From positions 394,814 to 458,813 of IMG/VR virus record IMGVR_UViG_3300023179_000009: a DNA stretch of 64,000 nt, one strand, 5' to 3'. Shown piece after piece: positions 1-9,989 of the stretch. The notes under the pieces are model-generated. The model was not told where the DNA came from. It made no database searches and saw nothing but the letters and a program-made list of their open reading frames with translations. Position numbers and translations under genes: made by a program. The stretch is from a virus. The number at the start of each line of letters is the position of its first letter. Positions within the stretch are counted from its first letter, which is position 1.

Positions 1-1896
1 CCTGCTGGTAGTACTATTATGATTTTGTTTGAATCTGGGAACGTTGACTCTGCATTTTATCTAGGAACAGCTTGGAGTAAAGATCGAAGGCCCGGTGGAC
101 AAGATATAATGGACATTTTTCCTTCTCGTGAATGGCAGCGTGTTTATCAAGGACACAGAAAGGGATATTTGGTTGGACCAGACGACGAGTCTCAAGTTTA
201 CCCTCCCTGGAACACAGAATCTTACAACGGAAGCGACATTTACGATATTAAAAAATTTGTTTTTGACCCCAATGAACAAAAAAGAACAACTTATCCAAAC
301 ATTTATGGATTCAAAACTCCCGAAAAACATATGTTAAAAATGGTTGACGGGAACGCAAAATGTAACAGGAGATGGAAAAGACTGGAGATAATGTCGGGTT
401 GTGGAAATTGGATGATCTTCAAGGATGATCACCTTCATTACGGTGGCCAGTGGGCACATCCAAGTTGCCCTCCGGACCCTGGTGGGGGTAATGTTGATGT
501 CTGTTCTATACACCAAGATAGACTTCCTTATTTTAGTAATTTCCATGGAGAACCTATCGAGAAGGGTGCTGGTTGCGAACCAAATTGCGAAGGAAAAAGC
601 AAAACTCAATGTTCTAGAATTTTGGGAGGACACACTTCTACTCCATGCGACCCAGAGACAAAATATTGCAAATCTCAAGGTGGTGCGAATCCTTTTTTTA
701 AACATAAAAATGAATGTCGTCCATATAAGGGACCACAAACTCCACAAAACAACAAATGTGATTTGCCGCAATCAGGCATTCAATTTTTATCCATATCTGG
801 TCACACTTGGGTAATGGACGACTCTGTGGAGGAACCCAAGGGTAAGCCTGAGTGGGAGCGAAGTATGCAACCTTTTGATTTTGGTTGTAGCGATTTATTT
901 CAAGGAAGAACATATTGGAAAAGTGCAACTGGTCATTCGATAATGATGAGCGATGTTGAGAAAAAAGGCTTATGCACAGGAGGAAAGCCAGGAAGGCCAA
1001 ATATAAATTATATTAAACTTCTCTCTGCTTCGGGAAATAGAATAGAGTTAAACGATCACACAATTCCGGTGTGTAGGGGCGGAGAAGATCGTGGAATTCA
1101 CATGCAAAGCACATCAAACCATGTGATTAAAATGATCGATCATTTAGTTAGTCAATGTTCTCCTTGTAGGCGTGAAGGCGGAAAACCAATTCCAAATGCA
1201 ACAAGAGCATATATTCAAATAAGATCAGGGTACGGACTGGAAATGAGATATAATGACGACTTCAGTCAACAAACAACACAAAAACAATGGATACAAATTT
1301 TGCACCCACAATGTGTTAGTCCTCAGTCCGACAAGGCTTGTAATTCTCTACCGAGTTGTGGATACAGGGGACCGCATATTTTAAGATTTCAAGGTCGCCC
1401 CAAGGGTCAAGCTGGTTGCATTTATCTCCGGGCTGGAGGTCATTCGGTTCGTCAAACTTATGATTTTGACGTTGTTTTAGTTGGCGACAAAGAATGTAAT
1501 CCTTCCGATAAAATTACTTATGTTTCAAGAAAACATATTAGGGGTTGCGAAGATGTGGACTTTAGATATTCCGGGAAAAGACACGTTTTTTTTGCGGAGA
1601 AAAGAATTTTATTACTTGCTGGACGAGATTGCCCGCCCAAGCCTCCTAAAAAATGCAAAGGTCCATGTGTTTATAGTGTTATAATAGCACGATGTCCTGT
1701 TATATGTCCGTTAACTGGTATCGTTCATTGGACCCAAAAATCAATGAGCGAAAGAGTTTTTGCCTCTGGTTGGCATCCGTGTCCTGCTTGTTTGCCTTGT
1801 AGGATACCTGGATGTGAACACCCAGAGCCAGAGCCACCGAATGTAAAGATAGACACAGGTATAGGTATAATAGAAGTAAATAATAACGTTGATTAA
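1..1896 (+). CDS. Baseplate central spike / hub protein, gp5-like (5' partial)
   Basis: The reading frame is open from base 1, so the true start lies left of the window; the first ATG is at 19. The visible N-terminus (STIMILFESGNVDSAFYLG) fits the OB-fold of T4 gp5 and VgrG spikes, which sit at the centre of the baseplate and pierce the cell envelope. After it comes a repeated short beta motif of the form xxLxSxSGHxxxMxD, at about residues 121-138, 255-270, 298-312, 331-346, 358-375 and 397-413 counted from the ATG; it resembles the strand repeats in VgrG/gp5 proteins. The chain is very rich in cysteine (31 in 625 residues), and the tail is CPCRIPGCEHPEPEPP. No lysozyme domain is visible in this part. 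The gp25 gene follows 3 bases later. The gp5-like assignment is inferred from motif and gene order. Confidence 0.65.
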   Translation, partial: PAGSTIMILFESGNVDSAFYLGTAWSKDRRPGGQDIMDIFPSREWQRVYQGHRKGYLVGPDDESQVYPPWNTESYNGSDIYDIKKFVFDPNEQKRTTYPNIYGFKTPEKHMLKMVDGNAKCNRRWKRLEIMSGCGNWMIFKDDHLHYGGQWAHPSCPPDPGGGNVDVCSIHQDRLPYFSNFHGEPIEKGAGCEPNCEGKSKTQCSRILGGHTSTPCDPETKYCKSQGGANPFFKHKNECRPYKGPQTPQNNKCDLPQSGIQFLSISGHTWVMDDSVEEPKGKPEWERSMQPFDFGCSDLFQGRTYWKSATGHSIMMSDVEKKGLCTGGKPGRPNINYIKLLSASGNRIELNDHTIPVCRGGEDRGIHMQSTSNHVIKMIDHLVSQCSPCRREGGKPIPNATRAYIQIRSGYGLEMRYNDDFSQQTTQKQWIQILHPQCVSPQSDKACNSLPSCGYRGPHILRFQGRPKGQAGCIYLRAGGHSVRQTYDFDVVLVGDKECNPSDKITYVSRKHIRGCEDVDFRYSGKRHVFFAEKRILLLAGRDCPPKPPKKCKGPCVYSVIIARCPVICPLTGIVHWTQKSMSERVFASGWHPCPACLPCRIPGCEHPEPEPPNVKIDTGIGIIEVNNNVD

Positions 1897-1899
1897 ATT

Positions 1900-2328
1900 A
1901 TGACAAATAGTAGTAAATTTTTAGGATTGCAATATCCACTTGTAAAAACGCCAAGAGGCATCATGGCCCAAAAAACTGGTGTTGATCAAATTAAAGCTGA
2001 TTTATTGCAACTTTTGTTAACAAATCCCGGAGAAAGAGTTATGTTGCCAACATATGGAACTCCTTTAAGGGAATTGTTTTTTGAACCAAATGATAAAACT
2101 CTAGAATCAAAAGCAAGACAAATAATAGCCGAATCGATCATCACCTGGGAGCCTAGAATAGTTGTATCAGATATACAAGTGACTTCAAATGCTCCCAAAT
2201 CTTCGTTAAATCAATATGATTCTTTTGATGAAAAAGATGCTATCTTATATATAAGCATAAAATTTATAGACCCGGAAAATATCCAATCTGTTGAAGAATT
2301 AGTGTTAGAAAGGCCCGTTGGTGCTTAA
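1900..2328 (+). CDS. 25: Baseplate wedge subunit, gp25-like
   Basis: This 142-residue protein matches the gpW/gp25 family, close to the 132 residues of T4 gp25. Family features visible are a start with LGLQYPLVKTPRGI, the segment IKADLLQLLLTNPGERVMLP, then TYGTPLRELFFEP, and a C-terminal beta segment on which sheath assembly begins. In T4, gp25 joins gp6 and gp53 in the wedge and nucleates sheath polymerisation. It lies between the spike gene and the baseplate-J gene and is separated from the latter by 2 bases, so the three are surely co-transcribed. Family assignment is firm; the symbol follows T4 usage. Confidence 0.92.
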   Translation: MTNSSKFLGLQYPLVKTPRGIMAQKTGVDQIKADLLQLLLTNPGERVMLPTYGTPLRELFFEPNDKTLESKARQIIAESIITWEPRIVVSDIQVTSNAPKSSLNQYDSFDEKDAILYISIKFIDPENIQSVEELVLERPVGA

Positions 2329-2330
2329 TT

Positions 2331-3887
2331 ATGGCTTATGAAAATTGTCCTTTTGATGTAACCCCTTATGATCAATCTAACTTGGTTAAAGTTCCCAATC
2401 TTGTAAACTTGAATTATACAAATCAAGATTTTTGGTCAATGAAATCCAGACTGGTTTCTTTCATAAAAGAAAAGTTTGCTGATTCTTTTAATGACTTTGT
2501 AGAGTCAGACTTGGCCATTATGCTCATTGAAAATTGGGCTTTTATTGCTGATACCCTGAGTTTTAAGATGGATCAAATAGCGAATGAAATATTTATAGAC
2601 ACGGTGAGCGAGGTTGATAACGCCTTTCGTTTAAGTTTGTTGGTGGGATTTAAACCTCAGCCGCCGATAGGATCAAGATCCTTATGGTCTGCAACAATAA
2701 ATAATGTTCTAGAGACAGACCTGGACATACCAACCCCGTTGCAGATTCCTTTTAACTCAGAACAGGGTCAAAGATATATTGAGCTTTTTGCAGCAGATGA
2801 GAACAACCAACCTATTTTTGGCCAAAACATTTACATACAAGCAGGTTCTTTTTTGACAACAGCCATAGTAGGTGTCGAAGGTCAAACTTTTGAGCAAAAT
2901 GCAAGAGGAACCGGTGAGTCAAATCAATTTATTAGTTTGCCACAAGGCCCAGTTCTTTCAAATTCCATAAAGGTATCGGTGGATGGCAATGAGTGGACAC
3001 AGGTCGAGTATTTTTCAGAGTCTCAACCCAAAAAAGAATTTAGAGTTGAGTATAACACAATTTACAACGCTTTTATAATTTTTGGAAACAATCGTGCTGG
3101 ACAAATACCTTCTTTGAACGCAGATATTCGTGTTTCGTATCGAGTGGGAGGTGGTGTAGTTGGAAATATAGTCACTGGGTCGGTTGAGGTTCAAAAAAAT
3201 TATATTGTTCCAGGTTTTGATTTTAGAGTTCCTGTGACTTTTAGAAATTACACCAAAGGTGAATTTGGTTATGCTGGTGATGGAATCGATGATATAAAAA
3301 GAAAATTACCACACTGGCTTAGGACACAAAATAGGGTTGTGTCCGGTGACGATATTGAAGCTTTTGCAAATCAGTTTTCAACTGACTATAATGGACAGAT
3401 TGGAAAAGCCAAAGCAGTTTTGAGAAATTATGGGTGTGCCGCAAATGTGATTGATCTTTATATTTTAGCAAGACAAGATCAAGACAATCTTGTGATCTCA
3501 GATAATGGTTTAAAAGTTGAATTGCTAGAATCTTTAGATAATAAAAAAATGATGACGGACCTTATTTGTATCAAAGATGGATCTATTATAGAAGTTGATG
3601 TTGCGATTGACATAACTATGGATAAATTTTATAGAAAATTTGAAGAAGAATTTTTAGAAAAAATAAATCGTCGTGTTAATAATTTTTTTCTTTTAAATAA
3701 TTGGGATTATGGAAAGACTCTAAACGCTGTTGATCTGATTAAAACCACCTCGGATGTTCCTGAAATAAGACAGGTTGAGGTAAATTTAAATACTTCAAAT
3801 GAATCTAACTCAGGTCTTGTTGTTACAACAAAATTTTATGAAATTATAAGACCAGCCAATATAGAAATCAACTTTATTTACGAATAA
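2331..3887 (+). CDS. 6: Baseplate wedge protein, gp6 / baseplate-J-like
   Basis: At 518 residues it is somewhat shorter than T4 gp6 (660). The N-terminal third has the typical J-family layout: a segment starting FWSMKSRLVSFIKEKF, then FVESDLAIMLIENWAFIADT, then a helical stretch ending in RLSLLVGFKPQPPIGSR. The middle is beta-rich and contains a glycine-rich turn (RVGGGVVGNIVTG), and the C-terminal part contains WLRTQNRVVSGDDIEAFA, also common in J proteins. The protein would form the ring that joins the baseplate wedges around the hub. It sits directly between the gp25-like and tail-I-like genes, the usual order in myoviruses. Confidence 0.88.
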   Translation: MAYENCPFDVTPYDQSNLVKVPNLVNLNYTNQDFWSMKSRLVSFIKEKFADSFNDFVESDLAIMLIENWAFIADTLSFKMDQIANEIFIDTVSEVDNAFRLSLLVGFKPQPPIGSRSLWSATINNVLETDLDIPTPLQIPFNSEQGQRYIELFAADENNQPIFGQNIYIQAGSFLTTAIVGVEGQTFEQNARGTGESNQFISLPQGPVLSNSIKVSVDGNEWTQVEYFSESQPKKEFRVEYNTIYNAFIIFGNNRAGQIPSLNADIRVSYRVGGGVVGNIVTGSVEVQKNYIVPGFDFRVPVTFRNYTKGEFGYAGDGIDDIKRKLPHWLRTQNRVVSGDDIEAFANQFSTDYNGQIGKAKAVLRNYGCAANVIDLYILARQDQDNLVISDNGLKVELLESLDNKKMMTDLICIKDGSIIEVDVAIDITMDKFYRKFEEEFLEKINRRVNNFFLLNNWDYGKTLNAVDLIKTTSDVPEIRQVEVNLNTSNESNSGLVVTTKFYEIIRPANIEINFIYE

Positions 3888-3896
3888 CGGACCAAA

Positions 3897-6800
3897 ATGG
3901 CACTAAAAAAAATAAATGAAAATCCAAAAATAACCGACGTTATTCTAATTGAGATCGAAACACCTGGAGTTGACGGGTGTTTTACAAATAACCCTTATAA
4001 AGTGGATAATTTGACAATTTATTATGTTGAACGTGATTTCATGGGAGATAATTTTGGGGAATACTCCTCAGAGGTTGTTGATGATAATTTAAAAGTTAAG
4101 TTAAAAAAAGCCGAAGAGGAATTTTGCGGGAACCCTAATTTAGATAATCTAAATAAATTAGAAAAAATAAAAACGGAGATCTACTCCGCCACACAAAGAA
4201 ATACTTTTTATTACAAAGACCGATCAATTGTAAAGCAAGTTGGTTCGCCATCTTTCCCAGCTTGGTTGTCAACTGACACCGATAATGCTTATTTGCAATT
4301 AAAAGAAAATCAATATGGAAGTTTTTATTACGAATGGGATCCAAAAGGTCACGCAAGAGAAGGCGACTATTTTATTTGTTGGACTTGGACCCCAATTCCA
4401 GATGGAGAAAAGTTATCTGCTCATTTGCATTTTTTTGTTGAAGGTGATGGAGCAGCCGTTTCCGCCACTCCTGCACACGTAACGCCAAAAGATAAATATG
4501 AAACTTTATTGGAACGCTATCTTCCAGAAGTCTACAAATACACTCTTTCAAATAACGATATAACCCCCCAAGTAACAGAAAGACTCAATCAGTCTGTTGC
4601 TAAAGGTTTTACTTTTTTGGAGGATATGGCAAATCAATTAATAGATTTATTCGATGCCAATGCCCTGCACGAATCTTTATTAAATTATCTTTCCAATCTT
4701 TTCGCAATCAAACTGAGGTCGAGTGATCCAACTTTGTGGAGAAGACAAATAAAAGAAGCAATCCCTTTATTCAAAAAAAAGGGAACTTTAGACGGTTTAA
4801 AACAAGCTTTTACACAATCCGGGATGGTTTTAAATTCGTATGTTCAATATTGGCAAATTACCTCTCCGTATACATGGATTCAAGTTTTTAAGGTAAAAGA
4901 CAGTGTAAGTTTTATTTTAGAAAAAGATAATATCGTATCATTTAATAGTCAAAATTTTAAGTTATGGTTAAAAAGAGAAGGGCAAGAATACACGGAAGTT
5001 TCCTTTGATAATGTATCGTTTAGTTCTGGAGAAGACGGTTTAATTCGAATGACATGGGTTGGGGATCAGTTGTCCACAAACAGGCTGGATTTATATGAAA
5101 ATGATAAAATTAAATTGCAATATCAATATCATCCAATAAATTCTAATAATGAACAAAATATAGAAAATTATATACAAATGCTCCCTTTGATGGATCAAAG
5201 AAACGAAGACGATCAGGATTATCCTCCCAAAAATTGGAACGTTAAACTAATTGCCGAAGACGATCCGATGTTCTCGGTTTTAATTCCTGTTAGGCATCCA
5301 TTTGCTGACCCTCTCCAATTCGGTTGGGTCAGAACTGAATTTGCTTACTCTGAAAATGTTTATAACGCAGAAGAGTATAATGGTTCCACTAGACCTTCTT
5401 TTGATGCTTGTCGTATAGATAAAGAATTTATAGATCCATGCAGGGCTTGTTTAAGTAGTTCGTATAGTTTGGATGTCGGCATTGAAGAACTCTCCAATGA
5501 CAGAATTTTAGAAGCACAAGATATACTTCGAGAATATGTTCCTTTTCACGCTCAACTATACTCAATTGGATTTACAGGAGAGGTAAATGAATTTGTTCAA
5601 TCGCCAGTTGAGAAGATAGAAACATTGGTTACATTAGATTATTCTCAATTTATTTTATCCGGGAACTCAAACCCATTTTTTACTAGAAATTTAGAAAAAG
5701 GATCAAGCAATTATTTTATTACAAGAGAAGACCTTACCGATCAAGTCACAGTTTTGTCTGGTAAGATTGGCGTGGCTTATAATGATCATATAAAAATAAT
5801 AATCCCCGATTACAATCTTAAAAGTTTAGGGTTAAATGTCCAAAATCATATTTTGGAAGTATTATCCCCATCCGTTAATGTTGGGACATATACTATTGAT
5901 GAAATAGAGGGAAACACAGCAAAAGTTACATCTTATGTTAACGAACCCCTAGATAAAACAGCCTTTACTTTTAATTTGTCAAATATTATTTACGGAAACA
6001 CAAACTCTTCAATATTTCAAAGAGATTTAGTAAAATTAAATGATTTAAAGAATGATATAATAAAATATTCAATAAAGACTGTTTGGCATAGGGAATTTGA
6101 TGATTATGAAGGAGAAGTTTATAAAATTTTAATTCCTTCGTATTCAAACGTAGCTTTTGATATAGAACAAATTTTGGACGGAAACATTATTATCAAAAAT
6201 GATAGTTTTGTTTTCTCTAATGCAACAAACGTAAATTATTCTATAATTGATGATTCGGGAGAAGTGATACTCAATAGTAATTTTGGCAATTTATTTGTAG
6301 AAAAAAGAGGTCTAGTAAACTTTAACGATTCTGCAATTTTGAATATAAATGATTTTGTAAAAATTGGCGATTTTTTATATTACAATCAACAAGAGTTCAT
6401 CATATCTGAAATATCCGACAACAGTTTTTATATTAAAAATTATTTAAGTGGCGATGCAGTAGGAGTTTCTGTACACAATAGAAGAAGGTTAATTGTTAAC
6501 GGAGTTGGTTTTTTTGGCTATAAAGGACTTAATTTAAAAACTCAATTTGATCATGAATCAGAGTTTGAGATGATGAATGGCAAAAACAGGCCGATTGACG
6601 AAAACGAAATCTTACAAGAAAATTCATTTATTCAAAATTTTATGTTTAAAATTGGAGAAGAATTTTATAAAATTACCTCTATTAATAAAACAGATGTGGT
6701 TTTAAATGGTCGAGAACAAGACTGGACTACTTTGAATTTTGGCGGAGAACCAGTGGATTATTCTATAATTAAGTTTCCTAAAAAACAAATAAACGTAGGA

Positions 6801-7001
6801 TTTACTGTGTTTAGTGGCCTAGATAGAAGTGGATATGACCCTGTAATTCGTGAAATCGAATCTGAAATAGATCAGAACACGGCTACTGTTGCTTTGAGCA
6901 TGCCAAAAAGTAGCGGTTTTCAAGAAAGTGTTTCAAACGGAGAAAATATTTTGGTTACAATTGAGTCTAAAAACGGCGAAAAAATAGAAGGTGAATTATG
7001 A
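3897..7001 (+). CDS. Large baseplate wedge protein with tail-protein-I-like domain (gp7 position)
   Basis: The protein has 1034 residues. Residues about 200-315 resemble the P2 tail protein I / phage tail domain: LERYLPEVYKYTL, then FLEDMANQLIDLFDA, then LLNYLSNLFAIKL and IPLFKKKGTLDGLKQAF. Such proteins link the baseplate ring to tail fibres. The rest is beta-rich and was not recognised. Its position after gp6 and its size (T4 gp7 is 1032 residues) suggest a gp7-type wedge protein, but that equivalence is inference. The stop overlaps the next start by 4 bases (ATGA). Confidence 0.75.
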   Translation: MALKKINENPKITDVILIEIETPGVDGCFTNNPYKVDNLTIYYVERDFMGDNFGEYSSEVVDDNLKVKLKKAEEEFCGNPNLDNLNKLEKIKTEIYSATQRNTFYYKDRSIVKQVGSPSFPAWLSTDTDNAYLQLKENQYGSFYYEWDPKGHAREGDYFICWTWTPIPDGEKLSAHLHFFVEGDGAAVSATPAHVTPKDKYETLLERYLPEVYKYTLSNNDITPQVTERLNQSVAKGFTFLEDMANQLIDLFDANALHESLLNYLSNLFAIKLRSSDPTLWRRQIKEAIPLFKKKGTLDGLKQAFTQSGMVLNSYVQYWQITSPYTWIQVFKVKDSVSFILEKDNIVSFNSQNFKLWLKREGQEYTEVSFDNVSFSSGEDGLIRMTWVGDQLSTNRLDLYENDKIKLQYQYHPINSNNEQNIENYIQMLPLMDQRNEDDQDYPPKNWNVKLIAEDDPMFSVLIPVRHPFADPLQFGWVRTEFAYSENVYNAEEYNGSTRPSFDACRIDKEFIDPCRACLSSSYSLDVGIEELSNDRILEAQDILREYVPFHAQLYSIGFTGEVNEFVQSPVEKIETLVTLDYSQFILSGNSNPFFTRNLEKGSSNYFITREDLTDQVTVLSGKIGVAYNDHIKIIIPDYNLKSLGLNVQNHILEVLSPSVNVGTYTIDEIEGNTAKVTSYVNEPLDKTAFTFNLSNIIYGNTNSSIFQRDLVKLNDLKNDIIKYSIKTVWHREFDDYEGEVYKILIPSYSNVAFDIEQILDGNIIIKNDSFVFSNATNVNYSIIDDSGEVILNSNFGNLFVEKRGLVNFNDSAILNINDFVKIGDFLYYNQQEFIISEISDNSFYIKNYLSGDAVGVSVHNRRRLIVNGVGFFGYKGLNLKTQFDHESEFEMMNGKNRPIDENEILQENSFIQNFMFKIGEEFYKITSINKTDVVLNGREQDWTTLNFGGEPVDYSIIKFPKKQINVGFTVFSGLDRSGYDPVIREIESEIDQNTATVALSMPKSSGFQESVSNGENILVTIESKNGEKIEGEL

Positions 7002-7471
7002 TTTCTGACAGTATGCAACCAATTGGGGATGTTGAGATTATTTTAGAGTGTCGAAGCGGCACCTCTGAGATTAAAAATTTTAAAAACACCGTTTTACTGG
7101 GTGGGAGAAGGGCTTTAGCTAAATGTTTAGCGAATCAAATAGGTGATAAATTTCAATTTAATATAGTTAATATGGTTTTTGGAGATGGGGGAACAAATAA
7201 CGGTGTTAAAAAATTTGTAAATGCTGGAAGAGAAGGTTTGTTTGGCATCACAAGATTATCAAAACCAGCGTTATCGAATTTAGATAATTCTATACCCGCT
7301 CAAGTGATATTCACATCTGTAATAAAATTCGATGAAGTAGTTGGGGTTACTTTAAACGAAATGGCTTTACAAATGGCGAATGGTCAATTATATAGTATGG
7401 TTACATTCCCTGATTTAAATAAAACAGAGGATATGCAGCTTACATTCAACTGGAGAATTAATTTTGTTTAA
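6998..7471 (+). CDS. Small baseplate/tail structural protein, unknown
   Basis: A 157-residue protein translationally coupled to the wedge protein (ATGA). It has a beta-rich look, a central glycine-rich stretch (VFGDGGTNNGVKKF) and an aromatic end (FNWRINFV). It vaguely resembles the reverse-strand protein at 30120-30641, which has a similar length and also places a loop of the form F-x-x-LG or FGDG near its centre. No family was recognised. Context argues for a virion protein of the baseplate or fibre attachment region. Confidence 0.6.
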   Translation: MISDSMQPIGDVEIILECRSGTSEIKNFKNTVLLGGRRALAKCLANQIGDKFQFNIVNMVFGDGGTNNGVKKFVNAGREGLFGITRLSKPALSNLDNSIPAQVIFTSVIKFDEVVGVTLNEMALQMANGQLYSMVTFPDLNKTEDMQLTFNWRINFV

Positions 7472-7494
7472 ACAACAATAAAGAAGGTTTTGCA

Positions 7495-8277
7495 ATGCCA
7501 AGAATCGAACTTATACCCGAAGTTTTATACGGCCCAATGGATCCAATTCATTGGGAAATAGACAATTTGCCACTTAAAGCAATTCTAAGAAGGCAAAATT
7601 TAATCAATCTAGCTTTAGATAACGTCATTGCACAAATTCGTGACGCAATAGGAACACAAGGGAGTTTGTCGAATCGTTTAAATCAATCAATAAATCCAGA
7701 TGGTAGTTTAAAAACTGAATCTATTAATGAAACTCTCCACAGTATTGAAGATCACCAAGACACAGATCTTTATGTAAGGATGACTCGTGAAGAATCAGAG
7801 AAGTTGGCAAATATTGCCGATGAGGCAAAAAACGTTAGTTTTGAAATTTTTACTAACGAATCTTCTTTTGTTGGTTTTTCGGAAGGGGTTCTAAAAATAA
7901 AACCATCAAGCACCCTAATTCCTAGTTTTGAAGCCCCCGATGTAGTGAAATTCAATCTTAACTTCCCAGCATCCTCCGCTCATCAACATTATTATGGTTT
8001 AGTGCCTGTCCATGAGGATATTGTAAATCCAAATCACAAGAACTATAGAGTTGTTAGTGCGAATACTAATTTTATTGAGGGTTCGTTGCGTGTTTACATA
8101 AATGGAGTTAGAATTTTTGAAGATGATGAGGTCTATGTGCCGGGAGCGATGTTAGAAGACGCATGGACGTTACTATCGTTTACTTCAAATTCATCCGATG
8201 GTTCATTCGAACTGTCTTCTGCTATAACCGAAGATGATATTATAAGAATTGATTTTGATATATCTTTGGTTGAATAA
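7495..8277 (+). CDS. Putative baseplate or tail-fibre attachment protein
   Basis: A 260-residue protein preceded by AAGAAGG (a good Shine-Dalgarno). It starts MPRIELIPEVLYGPMDPIHW, followed by a helical segment with a short heptad-like part, and the last 90 residues look like a beta sandwich (SLRVYINGVRIFEDDEVYVP). This N-helix plus C-sandwich layout suits a short fibre or fibre-connector subunit. No named family could be assigned, so the role is inferred from position in the baseplate operon. Confidence 0.55.
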   Translation: MPRIELIPEVLYGPMDPIHWEIDNLPLKAILRRQNLINLALDNVIAQIRDAIGTQGSLSNRLNQSINPDGSLKTESINETLHSIEDHQDTDLYVRMTREESEKLANIADEAKNVSFEIFTNESSFVGFSEGVLKIKPSSTLIPSFEAPDVVKFNLNFPASSAHQHYYGLVPVHEDIVNPNHKNYRVVSANTNFIEGSLRVYINGVRIFEDDEVYVPGAMLEDAWTLLSFTSNSSDGSFELSSAITEDDIIRIDFDISLVE

Positions 8278-8301
8278 TTTTGAAAATATAGAAAGACCAT
8301 A

Positions 8302-8835
8302 ATGGAAGTATGTTTCTTGATTCTGAATCCTGATGGGAATTACATCGGTTTAAAGAATACAATTGGATCAATTAAATTAAGAAGTTTTAATAGAGATTAT
8401 ATTTGTGCTGTTGGCCAAAACACGGGTTCTAAAGAATTAAAAGAAATGAAGGAATTGTGTCCAACATTTAAAGGCAAAAATACAATAACAAGTTTAATAA
8501 ATACTGGTTTTAAAAAAATTAAAAAAGGATGGGTTTGTATTGTTTTTAGCGGAAGTAGAATTCCGGCTGGCATAGAAAAAAAATGGAGTCTTTTTTGTAA
8601 GAATGAAAACGATGTCTTGTATCCAATAGTTGAAAAAAAGTATAATTTTGTAGAAGGCTCTTTTAATGGGGTTTTAATCAACACCGATTTTTTTAATAAA
8701 TGCGGAGACTTTCCTGATCATGTTATGCAAAAACAAGGTTTAAATGATTTTGAGTTTGCAAAACTTTTGTGGTCTTTTGATGCCTTGAAAAATGGCGCTT
8801 GTTTTAAAGGAATTATTGGTATGAAGGTGATATAA
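8302..8835 (+). CDS. Short glycosyltransferase-like protein (tentative)
   Basis: This 177-residue protein starts MEVCFLILNPDGN and continues with a pattern like the nucleotide-binding half of a GT-A glycosyltransferase: an alternating beta/alpha N-terminus, then GWVCIVFSGSRIPAGIEKKW, where many GT2 enzymes describe a value or object, and a late NGVLINTDFFNKCGDFP segment typical of the acceptor region. No clear DxD motif is present, so it may be inactive or a different Rossmann-like protein. It lies inside the tail operon, 25 bases after the preceding gene. Confidence 0.35.
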   Translation: MEVCFLILNPDGNYIGLKNTIGSIKLRSFNRDYICAVGQNTGSKELKEMKELCPTFKGKNTITSLINTGFKKIKKGWVCIVFSGSRIPAGIEKKWSLFCKNENDVLYPIVEKKYNFVEGSFNGVLINTDFFNKCGDFPDHVMQKQGLNDFEFAKLLWSFDALKNGACFKGIIGMKVI

Positions 8836-8837
8836 AG

Positions 8838-9341
8838 ATGTTAGAACATAGCGGCTGGACAATAACATTAAGAAAAGAAAATGAGGAAGATACACTACTT
8901 CAGTCACCTGTTAGATCTTTTTCTTTGACTCGTGAAAACGATGATTATTCTCAAATCGCAAGCAATATAGAGGTTACGATTGATAATTGTAACCTCTTGT
9001 TAAACGAAGGCACCTCTATGTTGGGTCAAAAATTTGACATAACCATGATTTGTGAGCCTTATGAAGGGTCTAAAAAAAATATTTTAGACGCAACTCTTAT
9101 TAGTTTGACTCACAAATTGGAAGGAACAAACATGCATGTTGTCGCAAATTGGAGTTATCTTGAAGATGAGTCTTTCCCACAAACTGTTAATGTTGATACA
9201 AGACAGATTTGGGAAGTAGCTGATTATTATACGTCTATTTCAAACTATAATATTGGTATTCAAGCGGTGTACAATGAGGGATTTATTAATTTAAACTTAG
9301 ACCGGGATCAAAAAGTGAATTGGAGTCTGTTAGGGTTTTGA
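8838..9341 (+). CDS. Hypothetical tail-operon protein
   Basis: A 167-residue protein whose start follows the previous stop by 2 bases, with an AAAG Shine-Dalgarno inside the upstream gene. It is acidic and apparently all-beta, with the segments WTITLRKENEEDTLL and NIEVTIDNCNLLLNEG. Its end overlaps the reverse-strand gene at 9308-9931 by 34 bases. No family was recognised; context suggests a small virion protein. Confidence 0.6.
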   Translation: MLEHSGWTITLRKENEEDTLLQSPVRSFSLTRENDDYSQIASNIEVTIDNCNLLLNEGTSMLGQKFDITMICEPYEGSKKNILDATLISLTHKLEGTNMHVVANWSYLEDESFPQTVNVDTRQIWEVADYYTSISNYNIGIQAVYNEGFINLNLDRDQKVNWSLLGF

Positions 9342-9931
9342 AGTCTAATATGTTCAAGGTATTTTCTAATCAAAACCCATTTATTTGACATTTTAACTTC
9401 ACCAGAGTCTATTTTTAACAACTCTTCAACAACTTCTTCCAGGCTTCCAAAAACATTGCAGCGAGTTTGTTTTTGAGAGTCTTCTAAATCCACAACATCA
9501 TAAAGCCATCTAGGTAATTTTGATAAACCCCCATCGCACACAAAAAAACAAGGCTTGTGTTGCTGCTCTGCAAGAAAAACTTCGTTATAAGTTCCGCACA
9601 AATGAATGTTGGGGTCTATAACAACCACAAGAAAGTCGGAAAGGTCCACAAATCTTAGGTCAAATCTTCTATATTTTGAAACATAATCTCTTAGTTCTAA
9701 ATATTTCCCTTCTTTTTGAAGTTTAACTTGATATTCCTTGTCTTCTCCTAATTTTATATCTTCGCCACCGGGTTTATTTGTTGGATCTATAAAATCAATA
9801 TTTAAACCTTTATCCCAAATCATTTTCATAAATTGCCTACGCCAAGAAACCCCACTATCAGCAGCGTATTCCATTGCTCCCGAAAGGTAACAACAAGCCT
9901 GATCGAGTTTTCCCCTAGAAAGTTCATTCAT
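9308..9931 (-). CDS. Nucleoside 2-deoxyribosyltransferase-like protein
   Basis: A 207-residue protein. The N-terminal YLSGAMEYAADSG and the later DLSDFLVVVIDPNIHLCGTYNEVFLAEQQ (positions about 116-145) match the layout of the nucleoside 2-deoxyribosyltransferase-like fold: an SGxM substrate loop, then a D-x-x-D turn and a G-T-x-x-E catalytic loop. Enzymes of this fold move or hydrolyse deoxyribose between bases, so a role in nucleotide salvage or base modification is possible. It is the only reverse-strand gene in the tail operon, which suggests a later insertion. Confidence 0.65.
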   Translation of the reverse strand: MNELSRGKLDQACCYLSGAMEYAADSGVSWRRQFMKMIWDKGLNIDFIDPTNKPGGEDIKLGEDKEYQVKLQKEGKYLELRDYVSKYRRFDLRFVDLSDFLVVVIDPNIHLCGTYNEVFLAEQQHKPCFFVCDGGLSKLPRWLYDVVDLEDSQKQTRCNVFGSLEEVVEELLKIDSGEVKMSNKWVLIRKYLEHIRLQNPNRLQFTF

Positions 9932-9989
9932 TTTTCAAAAACTCCTTTACTAATTTAAAGTTGTAACAATCTCTCAAATCGGAGGATAA

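Noticed and set aside
61-330. Open frame on the reverse strand inside the spike gene
   Set aside because: It is a shadow of the spike gene, with no ribosome binding site or neighbour.
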